Assembly: GCA_004565275.1 (NCBI GenBank)
Contig: SDOX01000001.1
Coordinates: forward strand, 682,001-746,000
From: Nannochloropsis salina CCMP1776
Taxonomy: Eukaryota; Sar; Eustigmatophyceae; Eustigmatales; Monodopsidaceae
Direction of reading: 5' to 3'
DNA: 64,000 bases
In this document: piece after piece, positions 1 to 9,856 of the stretch
Numbering within the stretch: the stretch's first letter is position 1
How the letters are laid out: each line of letters starts with the position of its first letter
Program-made: the position numbers and the translations under genes
The notes under the pieces: model-generated
Told to the model about the DNA's origin: nothing
Databases searched by the model: none
What the model saw: the letters and a program-made list of their open reading frames with translations, nothing else

Positions 1-113
1 GTAAGTCTCTCCAGTGGCGTCAAGATCTCCCCTCCTCAGGGGAGATAGGAATCATCGCCCCAACCAGAATTTCCTCTCCCCTAGTATGCAACGCTGCCTT
101 GTTCGGCACCATT

Positions 114-3100
114 ATGGAGTCAAGTTATTGCTGCGACGTACTGCAAAAGTTTCCTCTTGCCCCGGCTTATCCCGTGGCTGGCATGTCTCTTCTCCAGCCT
201 ACCCCCCCCCCCTCCTTGGGGACATATAAGCGTGCCTATTTTTCATCCACTCCTTTAGCACTGGGAGGTACTCCCCCACATGCGCCAGAGGCCAATTTAG
301 ACGCTTTGGAGGTATTGAAAAAGCAAAAAAATGCCGTGAGCTCCTTGGCCTGGCTGCGAAGTATCGGAAACGCTCTAAGTCCCGAAGCGTATTACAAGGT
401 CTTGGAGATCAGTCGGGAGGCATGCGACGCACACAGCGCATTGGGGGTTCTAAGCCTTATGAAAAGCCAACGGCAACATCTGGACGAAAAAGCGTGCACC
501 ATCGCAATTGAAGTGTGTGCGCGGGCGGGGGATATAGACAACGCAGAGCGGGTATTGAGCGAGATGAAGGCTTCAGGTCTGAAATGCTCCCCAGTAAATT
601 ACCACTATATAATACATGCCTGTCGGCGTCAAAGAAATGGAACCAAGGCCTTACATATGCTGGATACCATGGCAATCGATGGCCTGGCGCCAGACCGTAA
701 GGCGTACATGCACGTGCTTGGGGCTTGTGGCGCCCAAAGTCTCATGTCTGAGGCAGAGAGGCTGCTGCACAGGATAACAAATGGAGACTTGAAAGGGAGC
801 GTTGACGTGGACCAAGAGCTCTGCTCTTCTCTAGTCGTGGGGGCCGCAGAGAATGGGCGCCGGAAGGGTTGGGCAGGAAGCTGGAGGGCCTGGGAGGTGG
901 TGAGGGAGCACAGGACCGGCTTGACAGCGATCGCATTCAAAGCCCTCCGAAGCTCTCTGACACGGACGGGGCAGTATGAGCGTCTTCTCGACCTATGTCG
1001 TGATCTGCAAGGTGCATTGGACTCGAGCGGGAGGTCCCAAGGACTCTCTACAGCCTCGCAGTCGGCCGAGGACGTGGCTACTACTGGCATCGAGGCTTGC
1101 CTCCAGCTGGAGGACCACGCCGAGCTGAATAAGTGCGTGCAGAAACGGTTAAGACAAGGCGCTTTTCACGCAAGCGTCTATCAAGAAGCTCTAAGTGCAT
1201 GGCTGGCCTTAGGCCGGTGGGACGAGATGCTTCGCCTCTATCGAGACGGACAGGAGGGCGAGGCCTGGGAGGACGACTACTTGCTCCTAAGCATCATGGC
1301 CACAGGAGCGGCGCGTCTATCTAACACACCCATGGAAGACTCCGTCCCCTTTTTGATGGATATGGAGCGTCGAGGGTGGATAGCGGGGATGTCGGAATCC
1401 CCTTCCTTGCCTGCGTCCTCCATTTCCCCCTTCGCGCGCTCCCTATTGGCACGGGATTGGAACACATCTCCGAGACAGAGGCAGACGGGCGAAAAGGTAG
1501 CAAGGGGCGGTAGTTTAAGACACGATTATGAGTCGAAGCCCGTCCATGTTATTGTGGCCTTGGAGATGCTCAGGCGCGCGGAGTCGAGGCGGTGGCGGGA
1601 GTCGCTGCAGGTGCTGAGGAGGCTGTGCGAGTGTGCCGGGCGGCTTGAGGCAAAGGGAGTTGGCGTATCGGCCTTGGAACGTGCCATGCCGGCCTTCGAG
1701 CGTGTGATCAGTGCTGCTGTCAAAGCTGGCAATTTAGAGGCTGCCAAAGATTTGTTAAAAGGTCTTGAGGCTCGCGGCGTGTGCCCGTCGCCGCGGTCCT
1801 ACAACGCGCTTCTGTACGAATACGCCCGGACTGGGCAGGTTTCCGATGCACAGACCTTGTTCGAGGCCATGTGTGCGGCGGGAAAGGGGAGGCACGAGGA
1901 CAATGCCGCAGGCGGTGCATTTCATGGTCCTGTGCCTAGTCGGGTGAACTACAACACTATGCTGCTGGTCTTGGCCAAGACGGGGGCCTTCGAGGACGCG
2001 AAAGCCTTGGTGCGAAGCATGACGCCGCCGAGGGCACCGGCGCCGGACATTGTCTCGTACAACACCGTCTTAGCGGCCGGGACCGCTGCGAGAGATCCGA
2101 AGGGAGCCCGAGATTTCTTCGAGGAGGAAATGGTCAAGAAAAGGAAAGTGCGTCCGGACGAAGTGACTTACATAACATTGCTGTCAGCCTGGCAAGCCAT
2201 GGCGCGGGGGTACGGCCGAAGCGAAGACGAGGAGTCGCATATCACGGGACACGTACCACATGCATCGCCAAGGCTTCAAAAAGACGTAGACTTTGATGAA
2301 GTGTGGCTGCAGACATTAGCCCTATTCAAGGACTTGGAGAACGCTGAGGGCGGGGCGCCGAATTTGATGGCTTTCAATATCATGATGGACATTGGCTGTA
2401 AAACTGGGCATGTCGATGACGCCCGCTCTCTTGTCCTGCCAGCCATGAAGCGGCACGCTTGCGAGCCGGACAGGGTAACGTATAATACCCTTGCGCAAGG
2501 TTATTTGCGAGGTCGGCGATATGAAGAGGCCTTGAAGATTTGTAGGGAGTCTCGGATGGGACCGTTTAACCTTGGCTGGGACAGCCACACGTACGGCGTG
2601 ATGCTCAAGGCCTTGGCAGGGCTCAAGAAGGACGACGAAATGAAGGGACTTTTTTGGGAAAGAATGAATACCTTGCGGGAAGGGAAAGGAAATGAAAGAG
2701 CGAGTCAGAGCACTGGACTTCCAGACAGCGACGGGAGGCATTTCCAGGACTCAAAGCGGTCGGGCATCCAGAAATTATTAGAGGAGATCCTTTCTGCCAT
2801 GGTTCATGTTGGGAGGGTAGGTGACGGCGTGCTATTGATAAGAGAGCTGGAGAACCAGATAAGCGGACGTCAAAAAAAGAACGCGCTCTACTTGCTTGGG
2901 GCGGACTCATTCGAGAGGTCCGTCCAATTTTGCAAGTCCGCGAGGGACCTGGAGGGCGCTCTGAGACTACTCGAGGAGTTGGAGCGACGGGGGGAGAGGC
3001 CCAGTGCGGCGGCGTACTTTGCTGTTATGAGGCTCTGCAGTATCAAACAAGCGTGGCAGACCGGCTTAGACGTCGTAGAGCACGTGGCTCAATGCCCTGA

Positions 3101-5084
3101 GTTGTCTCGAGCGATGGGCCGGGACCTGCATACGGCGCGTGTGAGCTTCTGTGCGCATTTAAATGACATCGCGGGCTGTCGTGTCGCCTTGCGCCAGATG
3201 CGAAAAGAGGGTTTCTTGCCCGACGAGAAAGTCTACGGGTGGGCCCTGAAGTGCGAGGCGACACGACCGCGCAACGTTGGGGGGGTTGGAGAACTTCTCG
3301 TCCAAGCAAAGGAAGATGGTGTAATGTTAACACCAGACGTGCTGAAAGCGCAAATGGCAACTTTGAGGCAGTCAGGAAATTGGCGGGGCGCTGTGCAACT
3401 ATTGGACCGCATGGTGGCGCTACGACAGCAGCAGCTACAGAAAGAAGGGCAGGACGGGCAAGCCTCGCAAAGGGTTGTCCGAGGCACCGATGCTGACTGT
3501 GGTCCCCAGATCTCTCAAGTCACTGAGATCAGCACCCACATCTTTAACGACGTGTTGGCAACACTGGCACAAGGTAAGGAATGGTATCAGATCCTCGAAT
3601 TGCAAGGGAACATGCTAGAGAAGCACGGCGTCGTCCCGGACAACGTAAGCTTTTTGTACCGACTCCAGGCCCTCAGCGAGACGAAAGACTGGAAACAAGC
3701 CCTGGCACTTCTTGATGAGATCAGGATAGGCGCCCACGGGCCCCACGTCTTCGCTCAAGACAGCATGTACACGGTAATTTTGTCCGGCGGCGCGCTCGAT
3801 AGGCAGCCCAAAGAAATCGAAGGCCTGGTCATGCGGTGGGAGGAAGACAGTCGTCCCTACACTCGGCACTTCTTGAACGCTCTGATTGGCGCGTACGGTC
3901 GTGGAGGACAACTTGCCAAGGCGGTGGACATTTTCCAAAAAATCCCCATCCATCTTAATGGGGCCGAACCCGACATTGTGGCCTTCAACGCCCTTCTGGT
4001 GGCTCAACGCCTGGCCGCGACGCCCTTGGACGAGGGGGCCCTTCCTCTGTACCGGGAGCTTCTGTCACGGGCACCGTCAGGTTTGGCGCCAGATGGCTGG
4101 ACATACACCTCCCTGATCGTTGCTTGTGAGGCGAAGGGGGCGTGGCCAGTGGCCATGTACTTGTACGACGACTCGGCTTTTACATTGCCCGGGGCAGGAG
4201 GCGCACCCGCCGCGGCGTCAAGGGCCTCTGAGGGGGAAGGGCTGGAGGACGTTGTCAATGATGCCCATTTCAAGGCGGTAGAGGACGTAAGAGACCTGGG
4301 GTGGAAGGACCCGAGTAGGACGGAAGTCCAATCAGTTCGGGAAAAGAGCGAGACGGAATTGTGGATGGGGGGCGACGTGACGGCGGGAGCCAAGGAGTAC
4401 CCAAGGGCTGGCGCCAGGGACGCCGAAGGCAACAGCGCGCGCTTTGAATCCCTCAAGACACTTATGTCTTGCTTGGAGAAGCTAAACATCGGTTTATTCG
4501 TCGAGAATTTGTACCGAGATGCGTATCAGCAAGGGGTCTTCAGCCCGTGGTCCCAAACGGAAGGCAATGGCCGGGTGATGGACTTGCACCATTTCTCATG
4601 TCCCTTGGCCACAGTAGCAATCAGGTATGCTTTGCTGGAATTCGAATCCGAGCAGCTTGAGCAACGGAGGCTTCCTTGGGGAAAAAGAAAGAAGAGCATG
4701 TCCCCTTGGGTGATCATTGTTGGCCAAGGGCTGAAAAGAAAGTCTGGGAGCGGCGCCTTGAAGAAAGAGGTCTTGCGCATTTTCGCGGGCCTGGACCCTC
4801 CCTTGCAAGCAGATGTGGATAAGAGAAACACGGGTCGCCTGATCGTACCGGCCAGCCGTATCAAGGCGTACACGACCGCCAGGATCGAGCGGGGGAAGCA
4901 TACCTGTGTAAGATCGACGGCGTCTCACGACGGAGGAGAGCAAGGAGACAGCTCGAAGAAAGCGCAGCGGACGTGGCGAGACATGTCCTCAAAGTTCGTG
5001 ACAGGCAGCCGGGGGGTTGACTTATCAGTACACACGCGAAGCACTCGGGGCACATACTCTGCTACACAAGATGTTAGGAAATGA
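114..5084 (+). CDS. Large PPR-SMR protein, organelle RNA-binding type
   Basis: A single open frame of about 1,656 codons. Helical-hairpin repeats of about 35 residues run through most of it, for example around VTYNTLAQGYLRG, PDIVSYNTVL and PDGWTYTSLI. This is the signature of pentatricopeptide repeat proteins, which bind organelle RNA. The C-terminal 120 or so residues form a small MutS-related domain: MDLHHFSCPLATVAIRYALLEF (from about nt 4573) matches the LDLHG-start motif, VGQG matches the TGxG loop, and NTGRLIVPAS is the typical domain end. PPR-SMR proteins of plants (such as GUN1 and pTAC2) act in plastid gene expression. The frame stays open to the window edge, so the start is uncertain. 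ATG 114 is the first in-frame ATG. ATG 86, in another frame, gives a much better Arg-rich targeting peptide and would join this frame if the 11-C run at 202-212 were one base shorter. Repeat identity is sure; the target organelle is not. Confidence 0.85.
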   Translation: MESSYCCDVLQKFPLAPAYPVAGMSLLQPTPPPSLGTYKRAYFSSTPLALGGTPPHAPEANLDALEVLKKQKNAVSSLAWLRSIGNALSPEAYYKVLEISREACDAHSALGVLSLMKSQRQHLDEKACTIAIEVCARAGDIDNAERVLSEMKASGLKCSPVNYHYIIHACRRQRNGTKALHMLDTMAIDGLAPDRKAYMHVLGACGAQSLMSEAERLLHRITNGDLKGSVDVDQELCSSLVVGAAENGRRKGWAGSWRAWEVVREHRTGLTAIAFKALRSSLTRTGQYERLLDLCRDLQGALDSSGRSQGLSTASQSAEDVATTGIEACLQLEDHAELNKCVQKRLRQGAFHASVYQEALSAWLALGRWDEMLRLYRDGQEGEAWEDDYLLLSIMATGAARLSNTPMEDSVPFLMDMERRGWIAGMSESPSLPASSISPFARSLLARDWNTSPRQRQTGEKVARGGSLRHDYESKPVHVIVALEMLRRAESRRWRESLQVLRRLCECAGRLEAKGVGVSALERAMPAFERVISAAVKAGNLEAAKDLLKGLEARGVCPSPRSYNALLYEYARTGQVSDAQTLFEAMCAAGKGRHEDNAAGGAFHGPVPSRVNYNTMLLVLAKTGAFEDAKALVRSMTPPRAPAPDIVSYNTVLAAGTAARDPKGARDFFEEEMVKKRKVRPDEVTYITLLSAWQAMARGYGRSEDEESHITGHVPHASPRLQKDVDFDEVWLQTLALFKDLENAEGGAPNLMAFNIMMDIGCKTGHVDDARSLVLPAMKRHACEPDRVTYNTLAQGYLRGRRYEEALKICRESRMGPFNLGWDSHTYGVMLKALAGLKKDDEMKGLFWERMNTLREGKGNERASQSTGLPDSDGRHFQDSKRSGIQKLLEEILSAMVHVGRVGDGVLLIRELENQISGRQKKNALYLLGADSFERSVQFCKSARDLEGALRLLEELERRGERPSAAAYFAVMRLCSIKQAWQTGLDVVEHVAQCPELSRAMGRDLHTARVSFCAHLNDIAGCRVALRQMRKEGFLPDEKVYGWALKCEATRPRNVGGVGELLVQAKEDGVMLTPDVLKAQMATLRQSGNWRGAVQLLDRMVALRQQQLQKEGQDGQASQRVVRGTDADCGPQISQVTEISTHIFNDVLATLAQGKEWYQILELQGNMLEKHGVVPDNVSFLYRLQALSETKDWKQALALLDEIRIGAHGPHVFAQDSMYTVILSGGALDRQPKEIEGLVMRWEEDSRPYTRHFLNALIGAYGRGGQLAKAVDIFQKIPIHLNGAEPDIVAFNALLVAQRLAATPLDEGALPLYRELLSRAPSGLAPDGWTYTSLIVACEAKGAWPVAMYLYDDSAFTLPGAGGAPAAASRASEGEGLEDVVNDAHFKAVEDVRDLGWKDPSRTEVQSVREKSETELWMGGDVTAGAKEYPRAGARDAEGNSARFESLKTLMSCLEKLNIGLFVENLYRDAYQQGVFSPWSQTEGNGRVMDLHHFSCPLATVAIRYALLEFESEQLEQRRLPWGKRKKSMSPWVIIVGQGLKRKSGSGALKKEVLRIFAGLDPPLQADVDKRNTGRLIVPASRIKAYTTARIERGKHTCVRSTASHDGGEQGDSSKKAQRTWRDMSSKFVTGSRGVDLSVHTRSTRGTYSATQDVRK

Positions 5085-5515
5085 GTGCGTTCATTACACA
5101 CAGAACAACTTGTCACCAAGCTGCTTTCAAGCGAGAGGACTCTTTATAGATTGCTGGCTGCATGTCACAAGGATCACTCCTGAAAGGCCACCACCCAACA
5201 TAGTGTGTACATATGATCCGGGATAAAACGGCGCAAATAATTCAAAGGCCTTCCGCGAGGGAAAAACCGTCACGAAGCTCGACCTACTGCAGTATCATAG
5301 TTTGCTTTTTTTTCAAAACTGCCAGCTTACAAGTTAATGCCAATTCGCAACTCCGCCCAACAATGCCCCATCGAATTCTGCCATCCCTTGATGAGCAACG
5401 CAGACGTATGTCGGAATTCCATCGTGTCCAAACATCCCATACATTCCCCGCGTCACGTCGTCTCTTTTCTTTCCGCAAAGATAATTTGGTCCAAGTTTTG
5501 TAGCAACGCATTTCT

Positions 5516-5607
5516 TACTGTCTCAAAAAATGGGTCCGCTTTGAGCAGTTCGGATGATCTGTACTGTCTCAAAAAATGGGCCCGCTTTGAGCGGTTCGGA
5601 TGATCTG
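5516..5607. repeat. Two-copy 46-bp tandem repeat
   Basis: Copy one is 5516-5561 and copy two 5562-5607. They abut exactly and differ at two positions (T/C and A/G), so 44 of 46 bases match. In the second copy the centre is the palindrome GGGCCC, flanked loosely by TCAAA and TTTGA, so each unit is itself a weak inverted repeat. It lies about 430 bp past the PPR-SMR stop. A recent tandem duplication is the simplest origin. Confidence 0.95.
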
Positions 5608-6530
5608 AAAGAAAGCAGAACCCACAACCACAAAAACGAAGAAACCCAAAAGTACAGGGCTCACGGGTGGAGCTTCTTCTCGCTTCTGTGAAATTTTATG
5701 ACAAAAGGAGTAGGAATGGTGAGGGTCCTTCAATGAGTCGCGGGCGTCAATACTTGGGCCGAAATCAATACGCTGAGGCATGCAGAGAACGAGCACGAAA
5801 GCTATGGGAATAGTAATAAAAAAGGAAAGCAGAAGACGTCGTTGCTATCAAAAATCGGCCTAAAGGAGCCCACAAAAATCAAGACCTCAGTTGTCGTGAT
5901 ACGAATCATAATTGCGCTCGCCTTCACACGCAAGTTGTGGAAAAGATGGAGAAGTAAACATGACTCCGATGACTTCGCCAATGACTTGGATTGAGGACGT
6001 ACCGCCGCCTTTCCAACAGGGACATTTCCTCGCTTGGTAACATTTTTATCAAACTTCTCTGAACGAAGACGGGTGGCACGGCTGGTGGCCTGCATAGAGC
6101 AATAGAAAGAAGTATTGTTGGGGTCAGATGAGGTTGCAGGTCGCGGCGTCGGTTCGCCTTCTTATCCTTGACCTCCACTGCTTGAAAAGAGCAAAAATCG
6201 TCTCACTTACCATGTTACAAAATGTGTACAAGGGCGAAGCCTGATCTGGAGCCTGTTGTGTAGCGAAGTGTAGCAGCGAGATTAGAGTCCAATGAGATGT
6301 ACATGACACTCAGATGGAGCATCATCATTATCGCGCGCATGGGCGTTCGAGTGCACAAGAATGGTATTTTGAAACCCGCGAAGGGCCTGTCAATTCGCAC
6401 CACACCCACCAAATCCATAGAGATGAAATAAGGAGGCAACTGGACCGGAAGTATGCACTTTTTGTCGTGTAGAGTCGTGTCAATGGAACTATTTTGAGCA
6501 ACGCCTGGATGTGAGGGGTGGCTCCGTGTG

Positions 6531-6655
6531 ATTTAAATTTGAAGGAAGGGGACCGTGACGTCACGCCCGATCGGATTGGGTTGATCGAAAGATTTATCCA
6601 AAGAAAAAATATTCGCAGTGCATGGGATGCGCACGTGATCTGATCAAATTTAAAT
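6531..6655. repeat. 12-bp inverted repeat flanking about 100 bp
   Basis: ATTTAAATTTGA at 6531-6542 is the exact reverse complement of TCAAATTTAAAT at 6644-6655. The arms are AT-only except for one pair, so chance is a serious alternative. No coding content lies between them. Confidence 0.45.
6555..6564. promoter_or_regulatory. Perfect TGACGTCA palindrome (bZIP-type site)
   Basis: GTGACGTCAC is a perfect 10-bp palindrome containing the CRE core. Ochrophyte aureochromes and other bZIP factors bind TGACGT. No adjacent gene is recognised, so its function is unknown; it could be chance. Confidence 0.25.
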
Positions 6656-8508
6656 TAAAGGCGCCGAATTTATACTCCTCGATGTTATTCTTACTGGATT
6701 TACTTTACCGCTGCGTCAGTCTGCAGGAATCATCCACCGCTTTGGAAGGACTGCTCTTGGGCAATTTTTTATGAAATGAAACATCACGTAGTGACCCGAA
6801 AGGTTGATGGACCTGGACTCGGAATGATTTCAGAATACAGTGAAATGAAAGCAGGAGCCATTTCTTTCACCTTAAAACGAATATCACTTATTACAGCTAT
6901 TGGAATGTGAAGAAGGGACGGTGAGGGGTGACCTTCTCTAGTGCATTGTCACGAAATTTCATCATCATATGTCAAAAAGAATCTGCGTCCGATTTTCGGT
7001 GACAAGACGGAAAACAATTGACCAAGACTAAAATTGTAATATTTCTTCTCTCACATTTTTACCTCCTGTTGCGATTCGAATGGAAAGCCTTAAATTTTAT
7101 GACGAGAGACGAGTAATCCCACAACACACGGATGCCAAGCAATGACTTGATCCTCGCCCATTACCAATGTCAACTAAAATTGCGGAATGGCATCAGCCAC
7201 AATTTGTCATGGGGAGCAAAGTCCATCCAGTGGTGTTAGATGATTTGTGACTGGTGTCATCCAACATCACTTTATAAAAAATGTTTTTAACTTCCACTTC
7301 ACGTTACCCTATATTTTTTCCCCAAAAGCCACACACGACATGAACACTTATGTTAGTGTATGTTGTTATTAAGGATAGAAATCCTTATGTTTGCGCCACA
7401 AAGGATGTCTATTCGAGTGGCGCCTTGCCGGTAGACACGGACACCGTCTTAACAGTCTCCTTTTTCCCTAGAGCGATCATGAATCTGCACAACTTCCTTT
7501 TCGTAGACAAGAACCAATACTGCAGCGGTTGATTATAACAGCTTTCAATCTCAATCTACTGCATTTTTAAAATAACGTGCTGTTTTCACAAGACAGCTAT
7601 ACTCATATCCGACCTGGGATTTTGCAGGGGGTCGGGCATGCTAGCTTCAAGAAGCTCGATCTTGCTATGGCCCGAGGGCTCAGGCAGATTGGGGCTGAAC
7701 ACACCTGCGTGCACAAAAGAAGAGGCAAGACGATGGAAATGGCTATTCAATTTCGTGGAGGCTGTGAAGAATCCCAGTTGTCAAGTCAGGGTTGCCTTGT
7801 GGACGCGAAGTATTGCTTTTTGGGAGACAATGATCAGCTGCTTTAAGTTTCCTTCGGCGGAATGAGCGGGAAAAGGCAAGGAGCGGGATGGTGCGTCGCA
7901 TGATTGCTGTCCGTGCCCCTGATAAAATATGCGGACATAAAAATATCACGTCGACGACACATGGTATAAAATGTGCCAGGTATATATCGTAAGTCGCGTG
8001 CGCGTCTGTATTGTCTTGGCTTTGAAATTAAAACGTCTTTTGAGGCTTGGGGATCAGGCGGCAGTAGCTTCGACGTTTTTCCGCCTCAGGTTGTTTGAAT
8101 TCTACTCCCGCCTTCAGATGGCGTGGGCAAAATCAGGCCGCACAATGCTCCGTGTCAAAATTTGGTACTTCTGAATGCTTGTGAAAATTCCTTAGCACAT
8201 TCATCTCGGGATTCTGAATTTTAAATTCGTATTTGATGCGTCATTTTAAGGCGCCTTTCATTATGCCTGGATGGAACAGAGCCAGGAGGCAACAATCAAG
8301 CATGTTGAAAGCAACAATGTCTTCAATAGTTATTGACAAAGTGCCGTTTGAATGTCAACATAATTGAAGATTTCCATGGGTGAAGACGGTGATTCTTAAC
8401 AACATAGATGACGTGTCCCCCCTTTCTCATAACGATCACTTCCGTTTCCCTCCCATCTCCCGCGCTCACAGTCGGCCTTCCACCACACCTCTTGTCTTTA
8501 TTTAAGAC

Positions 8509-9357
8509 ATGACTGTTGGAGCGTGCACACCTCCCGACCATATGCATATCGCAAGTGTCGCAGGCAATCTCACCGACAATGAAACATTAGAAGGAGGCTG
8601 TCCTGGCACATGCATGGCCCCCGCAAGGCAGACCCGAGAGGTTGTTGAGAGCGACACGCGTAGTTTCAGCACACCATCCTCCGCAACCATGAACAATCAG
8701 ACAACACCAAGTATGACATTAAATACTTATTCCTGTCCTGTAGAAGGCGGTAGTAACGATTACAAAGGAAAGAAGGACTCTATTGCTGCCGGTGGGAATG
8801 AACTTGCCTCTGGCAAAGTCCACGAAAAGGCTGCCCTAGAGACGGAAGATGAAGTAATTTGCCTCAATCTCTCCACGCTTCTACCCAAGAAATCGAAACA
8901 CGGACGGATCGGTGGCTCCCTGTACAGGGCTCTGCGGGATGCAGGGGTCGATGTGGCCGCTTTGGGGATCCCGCGGGGGCGGCCGCCACGCACCAAAGTT
9001 GGTCAGAAGCGACCGAAGCGCCCGACGCTGCTGAGTTTCATCAAGTCAGGGGCAGAATTACCGATGGTCCCCGGGGCCCCGCGCTTGCGCATCGTCAACA
9101 TGGACCTGATGGGAGATGGGGAGCAGGTGGTGGAAGCTGAGGAGCCGACAGTGTACGGACAGGGCCTAGGGTTGCGACAGGCAACCAACAAGCAGCGAGT
9201 GACGGGCCGGAGGCGTAGGAGCGATGTGGATAAGGAGGGCGTGGACAACAAGCGGCTGAGGGGGATGGGAATAAGGAGGGAGGAGCCCACCGACTTGGCA
9301 GCTGACGAGGCAGCTGCGACGGAACTCTTGCTTTTGCTGGGGGAGAACAATGTCTAA
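8509..9357 (+). CDS. Orphan basic, probably nuclear protein with AT-hook-like motif
   Basis: An intronless frame of 282 residues with an ATG a few bases after a TTTATTTAAG stretch. I do not recognise the family. Residues 1-110 are polar and low in predicted structure. A conserved-looking block follows at about 120-175, LSTLLPKKSKHGRIGGSLYR, then a glycine-proline turn, PRGRPPRTK, that resembles an AT-hook (GRP core). The remainder carries basic clusters (RRRRSD) compatible with nuclear import and an acidic, Leu-rich end. DNA binding and nuclear location are inference from the AT-hook-like and basic segments. The antisense frames over it are shorter and look like shadows. It converges with RFT1 downstream. 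Confidence 0.6.
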   Translation: MTVGACTPPDHMHIASVAGNLTDNETLEGGCPGTCMAPARQTREVVESDTRSFSTPSSATMNNQTTPSMTLNTYSCPVEGGSNDYKGKKDSIAAGGNELASGKVHEKAALETEDEVICLNLSTLLPKKSKHGRIGGSLYRALRDAGVDVAALGIPRGRPPRTKVGQKRPKRPTLLSFIKSGAELPMVPGAPRLRIVNMDLMGDGEQVVEAEEPTVYGQGLGLRQATNKQRVTGRRRRSDVDKEGVDNKRLRGMGIRREEPTDLAADEAAATELLLLLGENNV

Positions 9358-9856
9358 AGGCTCAAAAAGTAGCATTTCTGACCCATGACACGGTGCTAGC
9401 GGCGTTGTCATGGCAGGATAAATTGACAGATCGTGGTCTTGAGATTGTAGGAGGAGCGAGCGAGCGCGGCGCCGGGAAAAAAGATGCATATGGGAGCCCC
9501 TCGCGTACGCCCGCAGCAGCACAAGCTTGACAGGCTGTGAATAGCGATATTCGACTAGGGTACAGATATAGCTGTGGACGAGATGTTCCACGCCGTGTGC
9601 CTGCCACCCTAGAGCGAGTTTCTTCACAAGCATACACTGTCCGCTTTAGGATTGAAAGGGTTGCACAGCCCGCCAAAATATAGAGATAGAAGTGTAGCAT
9701 GCATTTTTGCCTGAACAGGCAGGGGTACGAGTAGGATCACTGCTCCAGCTAAAGAAAAAATCGACCGACATACAAATTATGCACTGGAAGCAAGCATTGA
9801 GTCTTTGCTCACACAAGGTGCAATTCTGTGTATATTATGCCGCTCGTTGAACAGCC
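9358..9856. other. Convergent 3' region
   Basis: About 500 bp between the stop of the orphan basic protein and the stop of RFT1 on the other strand. A 112-codon minus-strand frame is present but has no recognisable content. Probably the two 3' untranslated regions. Confidence 0.5.

Larger units (their letters stand above)
5085..8508. other. AT-richer gene-free stretch of 3.4 kb
   Basis: No frame longer than about 97 codons occurs on either strand, and none of the short translations resembles a known family. Base composition is visibly richer in A and T than the flanking genes. I see no tRNA fold, transposase remnant or terminal repeats. It holds a 46-bp tandem repeat, a 12-bp inverted repeat and a perfect TGACGTCA palindrome. 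A non-coding RNA or short spliced gene cannot be excluded. Confidence 0.6.

Noticed and set aside
789-1090. 153-codon and other minus-strand frames inside the PPR gene
   Set aside because: Shadows of the PPR coding strand without start context or similarity.
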